Shown here one piece after another: positions 1 to 11,514 of a stretch of DNA of 49,526 bases. The translations under genes were made by a program, and so were the position numbers. The stretch spans positions 1 through 49,526 of the forward strand of contig WELA01004762.1 in the NCBI GenBank assembly GCA_009602735.1. The letters are read 5' to 3'. Within the stretch, counting starts at the first letter, position 1. Each line of letters starts with the position of its first letter. The stretch comes from Mesotaenium endlicherianum. Taxonomy: Eukaryota; Streptophyta; Zygnematophyceae; Zygnematales; Mesotaeniaceae. The notes under the pieces were generated by a model. It had not been told where the DNA came from. It was given only the letters and a program-made list of their open reading frames with translations, and searched no databases.

Positions 1-168
1 TCCGCCCCCCAAAACCCCCCAAACTCAACATTTGGCCTTGAACATGTGGCGTGTACATGCATGCACAGCACCAGTCCACTTGCCACCACGAGAACATGCC
101 CGGCACACTGACACGTGGCGTGCATTTACTCGCGCGTTCGTGCATGCATCCTCTCGCGCCTGTGCGTG

Positions 169-170
<2 letters not shown>

Positions 171-230
<60 letters not shown>
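171..230. repeat. (TG)30 microsatellite
   Basis: Uninterrupted TG dinucleotides, followed by alternating CG/TG to about 255. It lies in the intron upstream of the first visible exon of the HSP20-like gene, with TG on the sense strand. Confidence 0.95.
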
Positions 231-240
<10 letters not shown>

Positions 241-373
241 CGCGCGCACACGTGTGCTTCTTTGTGTGCACGTGCCTGCATTGTTGCCCCCTCCATCTCC
301 CCCACCCACTCCTTTGTCCGCCAACACCTGGATGGCTGACACCTGGGCTGCGGGCGGCGATCGTGGGCGGCAG

Positions 374-624
374 GCTGGGCGATCACCCGTTCCCCTTCAG
401 CGCAGAGAAAGGCTTTGTGCGCTCGCACCGCATGCAGCGCAAGCACTACAAGGGCCTGTCGAATCCCCAGTGCCTGCACGGGGTGGAGGTAGTGCGCTCC
501 CCCGACACGTCAGCTGTGCCGGACGCTGACAAGCAGCGCTGGACCGAGCTGACAGGTGGGGCACGTGCATGGACCCCCCTTGCAAACCCCCGCCCTCCTC
601 TCTTTGTGCAGGTATACGCACGCG

Positions 625-672
<48 letters not shown>

Positions 673-3600
673 CATGCAGTCACACACGTGCACACAGGCA
701 CGCATGCACGTGCACACGCCCACATACATGCACACACGCCGCACGAACTCACGTGCATGCGCACTTTTGCAAACTGCGCCTGCAATGAGACCCCGCCGTC
801 CATTCGCATTGCTGCAAGGCACGCGCGGCCGCAGTGTGAGCGAGCAGCAAGCGGCAAGCGGCAAGTGGCAGGCGGCAAGCGGCAAGCTGCGCAAGTGGCC
901 ACATTTGCCACGACTTTCCCCTTACAGCGTGCTCTCTGCTGCACGAGCGCCAGCTGGCGGAGCTTTTTTGTCTCCCGCCTCCCGAGGAGGACCCACCACC
1001 GCAGCGCCCTGAAGCTACTTCCTCGCCCCCCTGGCCCATCCCACTCCAGACCTATGTGCACGTGTGCCTTCCAAGCTTCGCATAAGTCCACCTGCCCCTG
1101 ACACGTGGCGTAGTATGTCTGCCGCAACGACGGCCTCTTTGGCTGCGGCTGTTGCTGCTGGCGCTGCTACAACTGCTTCTGCTGCTGACGGTGCTGCAGC
1201 TGCTGCTGGTGATGGTGGTGCTGATGCTGCCGCTGCTGCTGCTGCTGCCGCCACGGCTGCCGGTAGTGCTGATGCTGATGCTGCTGCTGCGACCTCTGCC
1301 GCCGCTGCTGCTGCTGCAGGCAGGGAGTGCGACTTTGCGCTGCCCTCGGAGGCGGAGGGCTACGAGGAGTGGCGCCACGTGGCGGCGGGCATCAGCATTG
1401 GCGGCGGCGGCTGTGGCGGCGGCGGCGGCGGACTCGATGGCAGCGACCTGTTTGGAGGAGACGACAATGATGACGGCGGCGGCGGCGACGACGGCAACGG
1501 CACTCCCGACCTCTCCTATCAGGCCCTCAGCGGACATATCAGCGGGCGTGACAGTCTCGTTGGCATCAGTGCCGCTGCCGCCGCCGCCGCTTGGAACCGC
1601 AGCAGCGGCAGCGGTGGCAGCGGTGGCCGCAGCGGCGGCAGCAGCGGCGGCGGTGGCATAATGCAGCTGTACGTGCAGCAGAAGAGGCGCCGAGCCCGAA
1701 GCAGCTGCAGCGGCGGGGACGGCGGGAGCAACGTCGGCGGCGATGGCGGCCGGGGCAGGGGCGGCGGGAGCAAGAGGACTGGCGGCGGCGGCAGCAAGGG
1801 GGGGGCCACGCCGCCCACCCTCAGCCTGGCCAAGGGCGTGGGCGTGGGCGTGGGTGCCGCCGTCACAGGCGCGGGCGGCGTCGTTTTCGGCGGGTCCTCC
1901 TCCTCCAGCGGCAGGAGGAGGAGGAAGCGCAAGGGGGGCTCCGACAGCATGCTCCTCGCCGGCGGCGACGACAACGACGACGACGACGACGGAGGGGGCG
2001 GCTCCATCGGCGTGGTGGGCTTTCAGGGCACTCTGGGCCTGGGCCAGGAGTACGCCACCACTACCGCCGGCACCACCCATTGTCAGGGGCCGGAGGAGGA
2101 GGAGGAGGAGGAGGAGGAGGAGGAGGAGCTGGAACCGGAGCCCTCGCCGTCGGGGGAGGAGGCTGTTATTGTGCAGCCGCCCCTGTCCCTGTACCAGCAG
2201 CAGCCGCAGGGCAACGTGCAAGCGCAGCAGCCGAGTGCGCCCGCTGCTGCGCAGCCCAGGTGGCTCGCGGACTTCTCGGGGGTTGTCACCCAGGTAGGGG
2301 CCCACATGGGCACGTGCGTGTCCGCGTCCCCACGCCAGCTGCTGCTGCTGGTGGTGGTTCTGCAGCCCCTGCATTCTGATCTCTCTGTGTCTAGTGCCCG
2401 GCCCCCACCTCCTCCCCCCCACACCTCCCCTCCCTCCCGCCCCGCACACCTCNTCCCCGAGCTCCTGCTGCAGGGCCTGCCGCCGCAGCTCCTGCTGCTG
2501 AATCTCCGCCCCCCCCCTCTCCCATGCATTTGCGCCGCGGTTCCTTAAAGAGTCTCAGCAACCTTCCAGCAGGCTCCCAGTCATTCCTTGTTGCTGGAGG
2601 AAAAATGTCAGATGTGAATAGAGTGTGCGCTTGGATACACCGGGCCTGTGGAAGAGCCTTTGTCAGACGAGGGATTGCGTGCGAGCTTGGCCGCCAGAAG
2701 AAGTGCAGGAAGGGTCTGCTGTGCAGCTTGCTCACAGAGCGCGCGCCCGGCGTGTGCACGCGCGTGTGTGTGCGTGTGCGCGTGCGTCTGTGGCTACGCA
2801 GGCATCGGTTCCCGCGACGGGGGCCAAGACGCTCTACGAGGACGACAAGGGCTACCTCATTCTGGTCAGCCTGCCCTTTGCAGACCTGCAGCGGCTGCGG
2901 GTGACCTGGCGGAACGACAACAACCACGGCATCGTCAAGGTGCCTCTCCCCCTGGTAGAAGCACTCCGATGTGCATGCAACCTGTGCGCGCAGTAGAAGG
3001 CTCGTGGTCAGAGCTTTGTGCCGTGTGTGAGTGGCTTGGCCTTGTGCCTTGAGTGTTCTTATTCTTGATGGCTGCGCGTTTTTGGAGGTCTCGTCTCGTC
3101 ATCGTCCTGCTCGCTGCCTGGTGTGATGGCCCAGTCCGTATTAGCATCCGGAGCCTGGTCACTTGCCTTCCTCGTGGGCGTTTTTTGGGGGGAATCATTT
3201 GGGGAGACGACTACTGTCATCCTCTCGACTCCTTGCTTGTGTTCTCACTTCTGCTGCCATCAAGGCCCTCCTTTTCCCTTCCTAGCCGCTCCAGTCGTCT
3301 GTCTGTCAGATGAAATGCACTGCACTGGTGAGATTTGTGCAGAGCACAAGACAGACTCAAGGACAGCTGCCGATCTCGAGGGGTCATCTCTTGCTGCGCT
3401 GCCACTTGTGCACCCGGTATTCTGACCCTCCTCAGGGAGGCGTGCATGCATGCGCCCATGCGCCCATGCGTGCGTGCGTGCGTGCGTGCGTGCGCGTGTA
3501 CAGGTGCAGTGCAGCACCACGGTGGGCGCTCAGTACATCACGAGGTGGGACCGCACCTTCAAGCTCACCGACCCGCAGCCCGAGCACCCGCCACCTGGCG

Positions 3601-3785
3601 ACTTTGTGCGCGACATTGTGCTGCCCAACCGCATCCCGGAGAACGCGGACGTCCACGCATTCATGTCGGAGTCGCGGGACGGCGTTGAGATCCTCGTCCC
3701 AAAGCATCTCATGTACAGCGAGGAGAGGGAGGTGCACGTGTTTATGCCGTCGGCGCGCATGGCGAACAGGGACTCTTTCCTGTAA
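374..3785 (+). CDS. HSP20-like (alpha-crystallin-type fold) plant protein, At5g02480-like; 5' partial
   Basis: Visible exons: about 374-555, 1320-2293, 2802-2939 and 3504-3785 (TAA stop). All junctions are GT-AG and keep one frame. Exon 1 encodes a conserved block reading FPFSAEKGFVRSHRMQRKHY, then WTELTG that continues as RECDF across the first intron. Exon 2 (325 codons) is mostly Gly/Ser/Asp/Glu low complexity, with a basic patch (KRRRAR) and a conserved WLADFSG near its end. Exons 3-4 encode the HSP20-like domain: TLYEDDKGYLILVSLPFADL, a WRN strand, WDRTFKLTDP and EILVPKH. From recalled plant homologues this is the At5g02480-type HSP20-like family, a single-domain protein of unproven function; a chaperone-like role is inference. 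The 5' end is probably left of the window, since the first visible exon starts at a 3' splice site (CAG at 371-373) with no convincing upstream ATG. The acidic/Gly insert is much longer than I recall for land plants. Confidence 0.75.
626..670. repeat. (CA)n microsatellite in intron
   Basis: A run of about 22 CA units followed by CA-rich sequence to about 740. It lies in the intron between exons 1 and 2 of the HSP20-like gene, near the donor side, with CA on the sense strand. Confidence 0.95.
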
Positions 3786-5748
3786 CAGTTTTTTGTTGTG
3801 CTCTTAGTATGTTTTTTTTTGGAACATGCTATCGAACACACCTCGAGCATCCCCTGCAACCCCCGTTATGCGTACTCATACCTGGCTTCCGAGGAAATGT
3901 TCAGCCTTGTTTCAGCACGATGAAGTTTCGACAAGGGTCGGATATGAAGCCATCTTGCTTGGCAATCAACAGATGCTTTGGGGTCCTCCCATCACTTGAA
4001 GTTAAGTGGAGGGACACGCACCCTTCTACAAGTCAGTACAACCTGATCTGCTTCATGTAGGGGTAGTGGACATCGCATATACGGGCAGTAGAAATCCGTT
4101 TCTCGCTTGTAGAAGGGGCACAAGGCCTTCAAAAGAATAACTCAAGGAGACAAGTGGCGATGACTTTTTCTAAGATGAGTCACAACCCGACTTAAATGAG
4201 CAGGAAAGCCTAGGTGCTTGTGCGCATGCACCAAGGTTTCTTGTTCTTATGGGACGTATAATGCACAAATATATATTCCAGTCTGAATATGCTAGTGTGC
4301 ATTGTTGGTTTTTGCTGAAGTTATGGAACTCGAGTGCATCCATGCTTGCATATTCTTGCAATGGTAGCGGCATGATCCTGATCTTGATTTGAACTTTGTT
4401 ATGGATAGTGGGCACTTATCACGTTTCAGGAAAGTGCACACCAATGTCTAGCTCACACTCTTGCTCATCAACCAGCCTCGAGTTCAGAAAGCTAGCTTAA
4501 CTGTTGCTTTCCTAAACAAAAAATTACAAACGGAGACTTTATAGAAAATGTGCACCCTTTAATTTTGTTGCATGCATGTACATTCTACCCTTTACAACGC
4601 GGGCTTTCTTTGCTTTGCATCTGCAGATATATTGCCTTTGCAAATGTATAGAATTTGACTTTCATCTCAACTAGGTCAGCGCCCTAAGGTGCTCCTTAGA
4701 GAGCTTCCTTGTGCGCAAAATTCAATTGCGTGGCATATAAACAAGTCCTTGCAAACCCAAAGTTGCACTAGTACGCCTTAAAGATATGGCACTTTTGAAA
4801 TATTCTGGACAATGAAGCTACCACTTTGCATACAATCATGCCATGATCAACAAGTTATGCAACGGACTTGCTGGATGGTATTGTTGTGATTCTTGGCAAC
4901 ACATAGCTACAGATGCATGCACTTCTCTACTACAATCAAACACGTGTATAATTTGCGAGGAAAAACATAAGACCTCTCTCCTAACTATGAATCAAAGTAT
5001 AGACATCGGAGAACCTACAGGCCATGAGAATTCTTCTTTTGTCTGTACAACAAGCCCCGCGCCTAGCAAATCAGGGTCAACATCGTCTCTATGAATCACT
5101 GCAACCAACGGCAAAGGACTCTTTTCACTTCTTCTCGAAGGAGCCCGACCAAGATGTCCCTAGTCACATAGCCACACTCATGGAGGGAACTTTTTGCGTT
5201 ACTACCGAAGTTCATGTTTGCGTTTTGACCTGACACGCCCGCAACTTCAACACCTGATCGTGGAAGGGGTCATACCCTTCTTTTCCAGCCTGATGCTAAA
5301 CCGGCCTAGCAGCCAAATTACTGCCCAAAAGCACTAGAGCTACAGGAGATGAAGAAACATATAGACGACCAGCTTGTTGGCTACAGGATGGATTACGCCT
5401 ACATCATCTCCATCTACATCTTAATGGCCTAGGCATATGAGGGGCACAGAAGGCACAGAAGAATGAAGTCTGATATGTACAGAGGAGGCTGCTGTCTCCT
5501 CAGCCTCCCACGGTCGTTCCCGTGACGCGTACGAGGGGCGCACTCTCGCTGTCGGCGGATTCTTCGCATTCTATTCACGAGCAACATGTATACACAAGGA
5601 TGCAAGCCACCAGGAGACCTTCCTGGGCCCTGTGGCACTTGAGGAGGCACTTGAGGGCCTCGCCACGTGTCCCCACAGCAAGCAAGCGAGGGCTTCACCA
5701 GGTGTCACGTCAGCCCACACGCGAGGGCCTTGCTTGCCAGGTGTCCCC
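3786..5748. other. Intergenic region between convergent genes; no gene seen
   Basis: AT-richer sequence between the stop of the HSP20-like gene (+) and the stop of DCC1 (-). It should contain both 3' untranslated regions. No reading frame here resembles a known protein and I see no RNA gene or repeat. Confidence 0.5.
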
Positions 5749-6596
5749 TCAGCGTGCACAGTATACGGGCGGCTGCGCGCTGCTGGGCTGGATCCTCCGA
5801 GTGTGCCGCAGCAGAAGGGACTCCACCGACTGCCCTGGGCCCTGCAGATCCCTGGGACTCGTTCACACGGCAGGCGGGCAAAAATAAGCGGATCAGAATG
5901 GTTCAACAGCCAAAGAAAGCAGAGCCCATGCGACGTGATGCCAGCATCTTACACTCTGCGATTTTTGGCATACAGAAAGATCGAGAACAGGGGCCAGAGA
6001 GGAAAAGCATAGAGTAAGTCGCTAGAGGTAGGAGGGAGAGGGGAGGGAGGAGTGAGCTGGAGGGGAAGGGGAAGGGCGGGCAGGCGAGCGGGCAGGAGGG
6101 AGGGAGGGACAGAGTGAGGGAGAAAGGGAGAGTGGGCGGGAGGGAGAGGGAGAGGAGAAAAGCAAGGGAGGGAGGGAAACTATGCCAGGGCTGGCAGCAG
6201 CGAACACACGTCAGGGTTGGTACAAACCTCAGGTACGGCTCCAAGTCCTCCCAGAGCCATTTGGACCGGGCCTGGAAGAGCTCCGCGAAGCGCTGCCCGG
6301 GATTTGTGGGCAGCAAGGAGACGGGGAACGGGCGCAGCCACCTCTCGGGGCCCATGCTCTCCACCAGAGCCTCCCCCCGCAGCATCGCCAGGGTAGGCTT
6401 TGCCTGGAGCAGGCTGCTCACGCTGGCCTCCCAGGCCTCCAGGAAGTCCTCCACTCGCCACCTCTTGCCACCTGTCGGCAGCAGCTCAGCAAGCCACGTC
6501 AACTGCGATTCCAATCGTCCAGGGCCAACAGCTTAGGGTTGAAGGAAGCCTCCGTCCTTTGTGAATGTACCGTCACTCCCAGGGAAAAACTATGCG

Positions 6597-6643
<47 letters not shown>

Positions 6644-6644
6644 N

Positions 6645-6703
<59 letters not shown>

Positions 6704-8570
6704 CCCACCCTTCAGACCCCTCCCGCTTGCTAATAATGCGCTTACCATAGGACTTCAGCCGGATGCTGAACATTTTTAGTACACGTGGTACAAATGATTG
6801 ATGGCGTTGCCTAATGGACTTGCGGGAGCGGCCTGAATTTGTAGTCTTCTGTGGACAAAGACACTAAGGTGCTGCAGGGGAAACTACGCCCCATAGAAGT
6901 CACGCGTCTTCTTCAAGCAACTCGTAGCAGAGGAACATGACTTTTGCACGAGTGTCGAGCGTCGGACCAGGCATTGCAGAGCCTGGCCAAGAGCATCAGG
7001 TTGCATCCAGCGGCCCCATGAAGCCAACAATGAGTATCCGGAAGAGTGACCCTTGCCATACTGAGCACGACACGCGAAGACCCAGCACAACGACCCCAGA
7101 AGAAGAAGAAGAAGAAGAAGGAGCAGCCAACAACGCGATTCCAGACAAAGGTGCGGAACCCACTTGCAGCGAGCATGGGCCTGGCAACCTGCAGGCACAC
7201 CTTCTCCTCATCCAGCATCCACAGAGTCTCTCCCCGGGCCCTCTTCCAAGAGTCCAGGCCCGCCCCACCTTCACCTCCCTCAGATGCCCCCTGCAGAGCT
7301 CTGCTGCTACCAGGCTCCTCCTCGGCCTCCCCTCCCCCAGCTGCAGCTGCAGCTGCAGGCTCTTTGCTCCTCCCGAGCTGCGCCGGCCTCCCGTAGACTG
7401 ACAGGACATTGCGCACCACAGGGGCGGCAAAGCCATCACCCTCCATGGCTGTGACGAGCTCGTGCTCGGGGAGGGAGGTGCACGGCCAGTCGTTGGTGGC
7501 TGCTGTCAGGATGACCATGTTCAGAACCTCTGCCATGTGCTTCTCCTCCACGATCCGCCAGAACCCGTCGATCTCGATGGCCAAGAGCTTCTCCAGGGCG
7601 TCCCTGAGCTGCCCCGGGCTGGCCTGCACACGCTCCAGGAGGTCCTGCCACGTGTACAGGCCTGCAGGCCTCTGGCTTCTAGTGGCGGCCTGTGTTCCCT
7701 CTGACCACCCTGGGCCTGATTCTGTGTTCGTCTCGTCCTGAGTGAAGTCCTCGTCAGGTGTGTACGGGCGCTCCTGCAGAAGGCTCCTTAGAGGGTCCAG
7801 CTTCGGGGCCACTTCGACCAACTCCAGGTGCCCAGCTGTGTCTGCTTGCACCTGCATGCAGCGCACGTTGCCATCTGTCACTTCCCTGTGTGAGGGCCCT
7901 TGCCTTGAACAATCAATTTATTTTGTGGCATGCTTTCCTCATGTGCTTCAGCTCACTAGCCTGGGCAGGTAAGCTCGTAACCGAGGTTTTTGCTACATTC
8001 CTCCGATAACTTCAAACAGTGTATTCAAAGCTGCAAAGGGTACAGGTAGCTCTTTTGTGAGATGGTGATCATAATAAAACTGGATAGTAAAAAGTCTGGT
8101 GGGTGTATGGACCTTGAGGGTTGTCCTTTTTCCACTGGACGATGAGGCTGCTCCGGGAGTATCTCCTTGGCCACCACAATTCTCTTCCACAGGAGTACCA
8201 GCCTGGTTGACCAACGGTGGAAGCAGGAGCATTGTGTTGGTTGAGCTTACAAACTTCAAGGCGAAAGTCTTGCTCTCAGTGCAGAGGACTGCCTCGTCAT
8301 CACCAGAACCCTTTATAGACAACCTGGTGACAAATACTTTATGGTTGTCAGGTTGCAAATCACGGAGAATATGATGTACAATAGCACCGCTGCCCTCATT
8401 CTTCAACATAAAGACTTGTACAGGGCGGATTTGACTCACCCATTGTTTAATAATTCTTGAAGCATTGACTCGTCTAGCTCGAGGAGTCGTACGTCCATCT
8501 CATTGTAGGAATCCCCATAGCCTACAGCCACCCCTCCTACTTGAGCTGAATTGGAGATATGCGCCAGCAT
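5749..8570 (-). CDS. DCC1: Sister chromatid cohesion protein DCC1 (DSCC1), CTF18-RFC subunit
   Basis: Complete five-exon model: 8570-8440, 8323-8113, 7851-7164, 6471-6228, 5851-5749. All introns are GT-AG, phases agree, and the total is 1377 nt (458 codons plus TGA). DCC1 joins CTF8 and CTF18 in the alternative RFC complex that handles PCNA in the nucleus and promotes sister-chromatid cohesion. Diagnostic pieces: LLELDESMLQELL (exon 1); DDEAVLCTESKTFALKFVSS (exon 2); LELVEVAPKLDPLRSLLQER and the winged-helix-like block through WMLDEEKVCLQ (exon 3); RWLRPFPVSLLP, QRFAELF and KWLWEDLEPYLR (exon 4); the conserved tail LLLRHTRRIQPS ending PVYCAR (exon 5). Slightly longer than I recall for plants, mainly from an Ala/Gly/Glu-rich insert in exon 3. 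The exon 2 donor (GTCCAT) is weak but gives the family sequence without a break. The ATG at 8570 is the only in-frame start near the conserved N-terminus. Confidence 0.9.
6031..6180. repeat. GA/G-rich purine tract
   Basis: Long GGGA/GAGG purine-rich stretch on the plus strand. It lies in intron 4 of DCC1, where it reads as a pyrimidine tract on the sense strand. Confidence 0.8.
6599..6700. repeat. (CT)n microsatellite with one N
   Basis: About 50 CT units, with a single ambiguous base at 6644. It lies in intron 3 of DCC1 (GA on the sense strand). Confidence 0.95.
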
Positions 8571-9268
8571 TGTGGATTATATAATGGATTCAGAAGAAGC
8601 TCCCACCTACATACATCATTTTAATGAAGAGAAGAAGTACCGGGAACAAGGAGCTCGTCGTTTAAGTGGCAGCATTGTTCATTTGAGAGAGCGATAAAGT
8701 GCGTAGTGCTGTGTGCGTTGTACTGTTAATTTTGTTTGATGACAGCCATCTGCAGAGTGTCCCTTATTTTCGTCAACTTCTACATGGGAAGCATTCAAGC
8801 CATGACAGTCTTGTCAGCGGTCACCTGAATCGAAGCAAACCGGCCATATAAAACATGCAGTCTTCGGATTCCTGCCGGCAAGCTCTAAGTTCGCTTTTCA
8901 AATTTCGAGCTAGGAGTATATAGAGAAGTAAGAGAAACATCATTTTCATCATGCTTAAAGTCCTGCTTGTATGGAGGCCCTAGGCGCATAGTGTATCCGA
9001 GAGGTGAGGTAAGGATCGTTGAATGTGACTGTGGCTTTAGTTACTACAGAAGCATGCCGAGGGAGGCTGACAGCGACAATTCAAATAGTTAGTTCGCTGT
9101 ATAGCTTCTTGTGATGGGTACAAATGCACAAGTCTTCGTTGGTGATCATGATCGCATTTTGCATAATACAGCGACCTGTCTCTTCAGGCATCTTTCCTCT
9201 TCTTAACGTGCCTGACGGAAGTGTTATATGCCAGAATGTAGCAAGTATTTACAATATAAAGGGAAATC
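8571..9268. promoter_or_regulatory. Shared upstream region of divergent DCC1 and GCP3
   Basis: 698 bp separate the DCC1 start codon (8570, minus) from the GCP3 start codon (9269, plus). The stretch must hold both 5' leaders and both promoters, whether separate or bidirectional. It is AT-richer than the flanking coding exons and I see no reading frame of note. No specific box is claimed. Confidence 0.6.
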
Positions 9269-11472
9269 ATGTCCAGCAGAATATCCAAGCTCGTTCATGA
9301 CCTTGTACAACAGATTTCGAGTGCTTCTACAAGCGATCATGGCGGAATTTCTCAACAAGTCGATTTTGCAATGCACGTGATCACTTCAAACTTTGGAGAG
9401 AAAGCATTGTCAGTGCAGGACGAGGACAAACTTGTTCAGGAACTAAAGCGTTGTCTTATTCAGGTACTGTGCAGCAATGTTGTGCACTAAAAGTGTGTAG
9501 CTCACTGTTCCATTAGTTTGAGGAGAGCTGATTACCTCTAGCAGGTCAAGTGTGGCCTGTAGCAATGACTTGTACGAGCTCGCTATGCTTGAAATTCTAC
9601 TGGACTGAAAATTGTACCTGTTTAGCAGCACAAGGAAGGGTGTGGCTCAGTGATAGTTGGGCGAAAATCAAAATCTTGACAAGTTAGAATCGTCATATTC
9701 ATATGATTAGCATCAATGCAGAAAGGAGTTCCTGTAACGTCAGTTCGTGCCGATGATTGAGTCCATGAGGTTGTAATATGTGGATGAGCAGCGTGGAGGG
9801 AACTCGGAGGGACTCGATTTCGCTGGTCTACATCGCAAACTTGCTCTACTGACACAACATTCAGCTTCATTCCGCTTGTCAATACTGCAGCTTCTAGACA
9901 GCATAGCAAGAGATCAGGACATGAACTCTCGCTACACGGATAGGGAGAGTAGGCAGCATGGTTTCACTGCAACCTCGCAACCCAGGCGTCTTACGTCGCA
10001 GACAACATCTAGCGAGCTGTCTGACAGCATAGCAGCAAGACTCAATATTGCAGTGTCTGAGCAGCCTGGTTCCAGCTCTCAGAGGTCAAATCAAGGCCAC
10101 CTCTCTGACAGCTTAGCGCAGAGTATGTCTCAGGCAAATGCCGACCCGGCTGGGTCTCGGAAGCCAGGTCAAGGTCAGTCTGGAGAGAATGGGGTGGAGG
10201 TAGAGGAGGTGGCGGAGGCCGAGCTTGTGAGGGATGTGCTCTTTACATGTGAAGGAATCGATGGTCATCACGTCAAGTTCGACCAGAGGGCTGACAAGTA
10301 TCTCCTGTCCAAGTCCTGCAAAGTGTCCCAGGCCACCAGGTATTGACCTGAGCAGGCTTTGTTATTGCACCCGAAACATATGGCTTCGAAGTAACAGTTT
10401 ATTAGTTTTGCTTCTCGCAGAGGCAGGCTTCATCAAAGTGATGTTTTTACTGGCTGTGATGCCTGTTATCGCCTGATCATGCTGCCGACTTGTCAATCAT
10501 GACTAACTTTTTTGAATCAAATTGCCATCTTCATAAGCAGGTTGTGCTGTACTCTGCAAGACTAAACCGCAAATGCTTTACTTCTGGATGGGGGCTGGGC
10601 TCAGGACACTAGTGCAGCAGCTGTGCGAAGTCGGCAGGCTCTACCGCCAGTTGCATTCTCATGTGTTATCAACGATGCAGACGGGATCTTCATCAGCAGG
10701 AGTTGTTCGGCAGGTATATGGCTCTATCTATACACGCATGTGTGCTATGACTGTGGGAAGGTGGAGCATGGACATTACTTGTGCATTGCTTTTGGTGTGT
10801 GTATCAAAGTGACTGCGTGTACTTTCAAAGCGTGTCTTGATGACCGGCGCTCGTGCTTCCAGCCCTATATGCTGGACAGAGACAACACCTCATGACCCTA
10901 ACAGTGATTTGGAACTTGCAATGAAGTTATGTAGGTAGCTACCTTATACCCACCTTAGACCTATAAGCGCAAAAGTGTTAAGCAGCCGAGTGCTGCAGCT
11001 AGTAGGGGAAGTTACAACCGTGGGGCTGCAATCCTGACGTGTTCCCGAATGCTGCAGGCATTTGTGTCAGTCCTTCAGCAGGAGCTGGCACAATTCTATC
11101 GCCTGCTGTCTGTGCTGGAGACCCAGGCTCACCACCCCATACCCTCGGCTGGCAGTGGCCAGCAGCTAGGGGGGGACCACGTTCCACCCAGCAGCCGGCC
11201 TTACCTGACCCTGCTGCGCCTCAAGGTGTGGCTGGCGGAGCCGCTTGTGTGCATGCGCCAGCTGGCAAGCCTTGTGGAGCTGGCAAGGTGAGGCATCTCT
11301 GCTTCTCTTGGCAAGCCCCTTTCGTTTCCTGCACCACCCTTCTTGTAGCCCTGTCGGAATGATGTTGCTGTTAGAAGAATGTGATATTTAGAACGGGAGA
11401 ACAGGCCACAAGTGCATGTTGCTTTGTAGAAACACCACCGGGGTTGACCAGTCCAGCAGGACTATATGTTAT

Positions 11473-11514
<42 letters not shown>

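Noticed and set aside
25..894. Frames made of Thr-His or Cys-Val repeats
   Set aside because: Pure translations of CA/TG microsatellites.
1015..2449. Long minus-strand frames rich in Ala, Ser and Val opposite the HSP20-like exon 2
   Set aside because: They are antisense readings of GGC/GCT/GAG triplet repeats and contain no family motif; the plus strand carries the spliced conserved gene.
5429..5698. Minus-strand 89-codon frame downstream of DCC1
   Set aside because: No homology that I recognise; it lies in the probable 3' untranslated region.
6499..6779. Leu-Ser and Arg-Glu repeat frames
   Set aside because: Translations of the CT microsatellite in a DCC1 intron.
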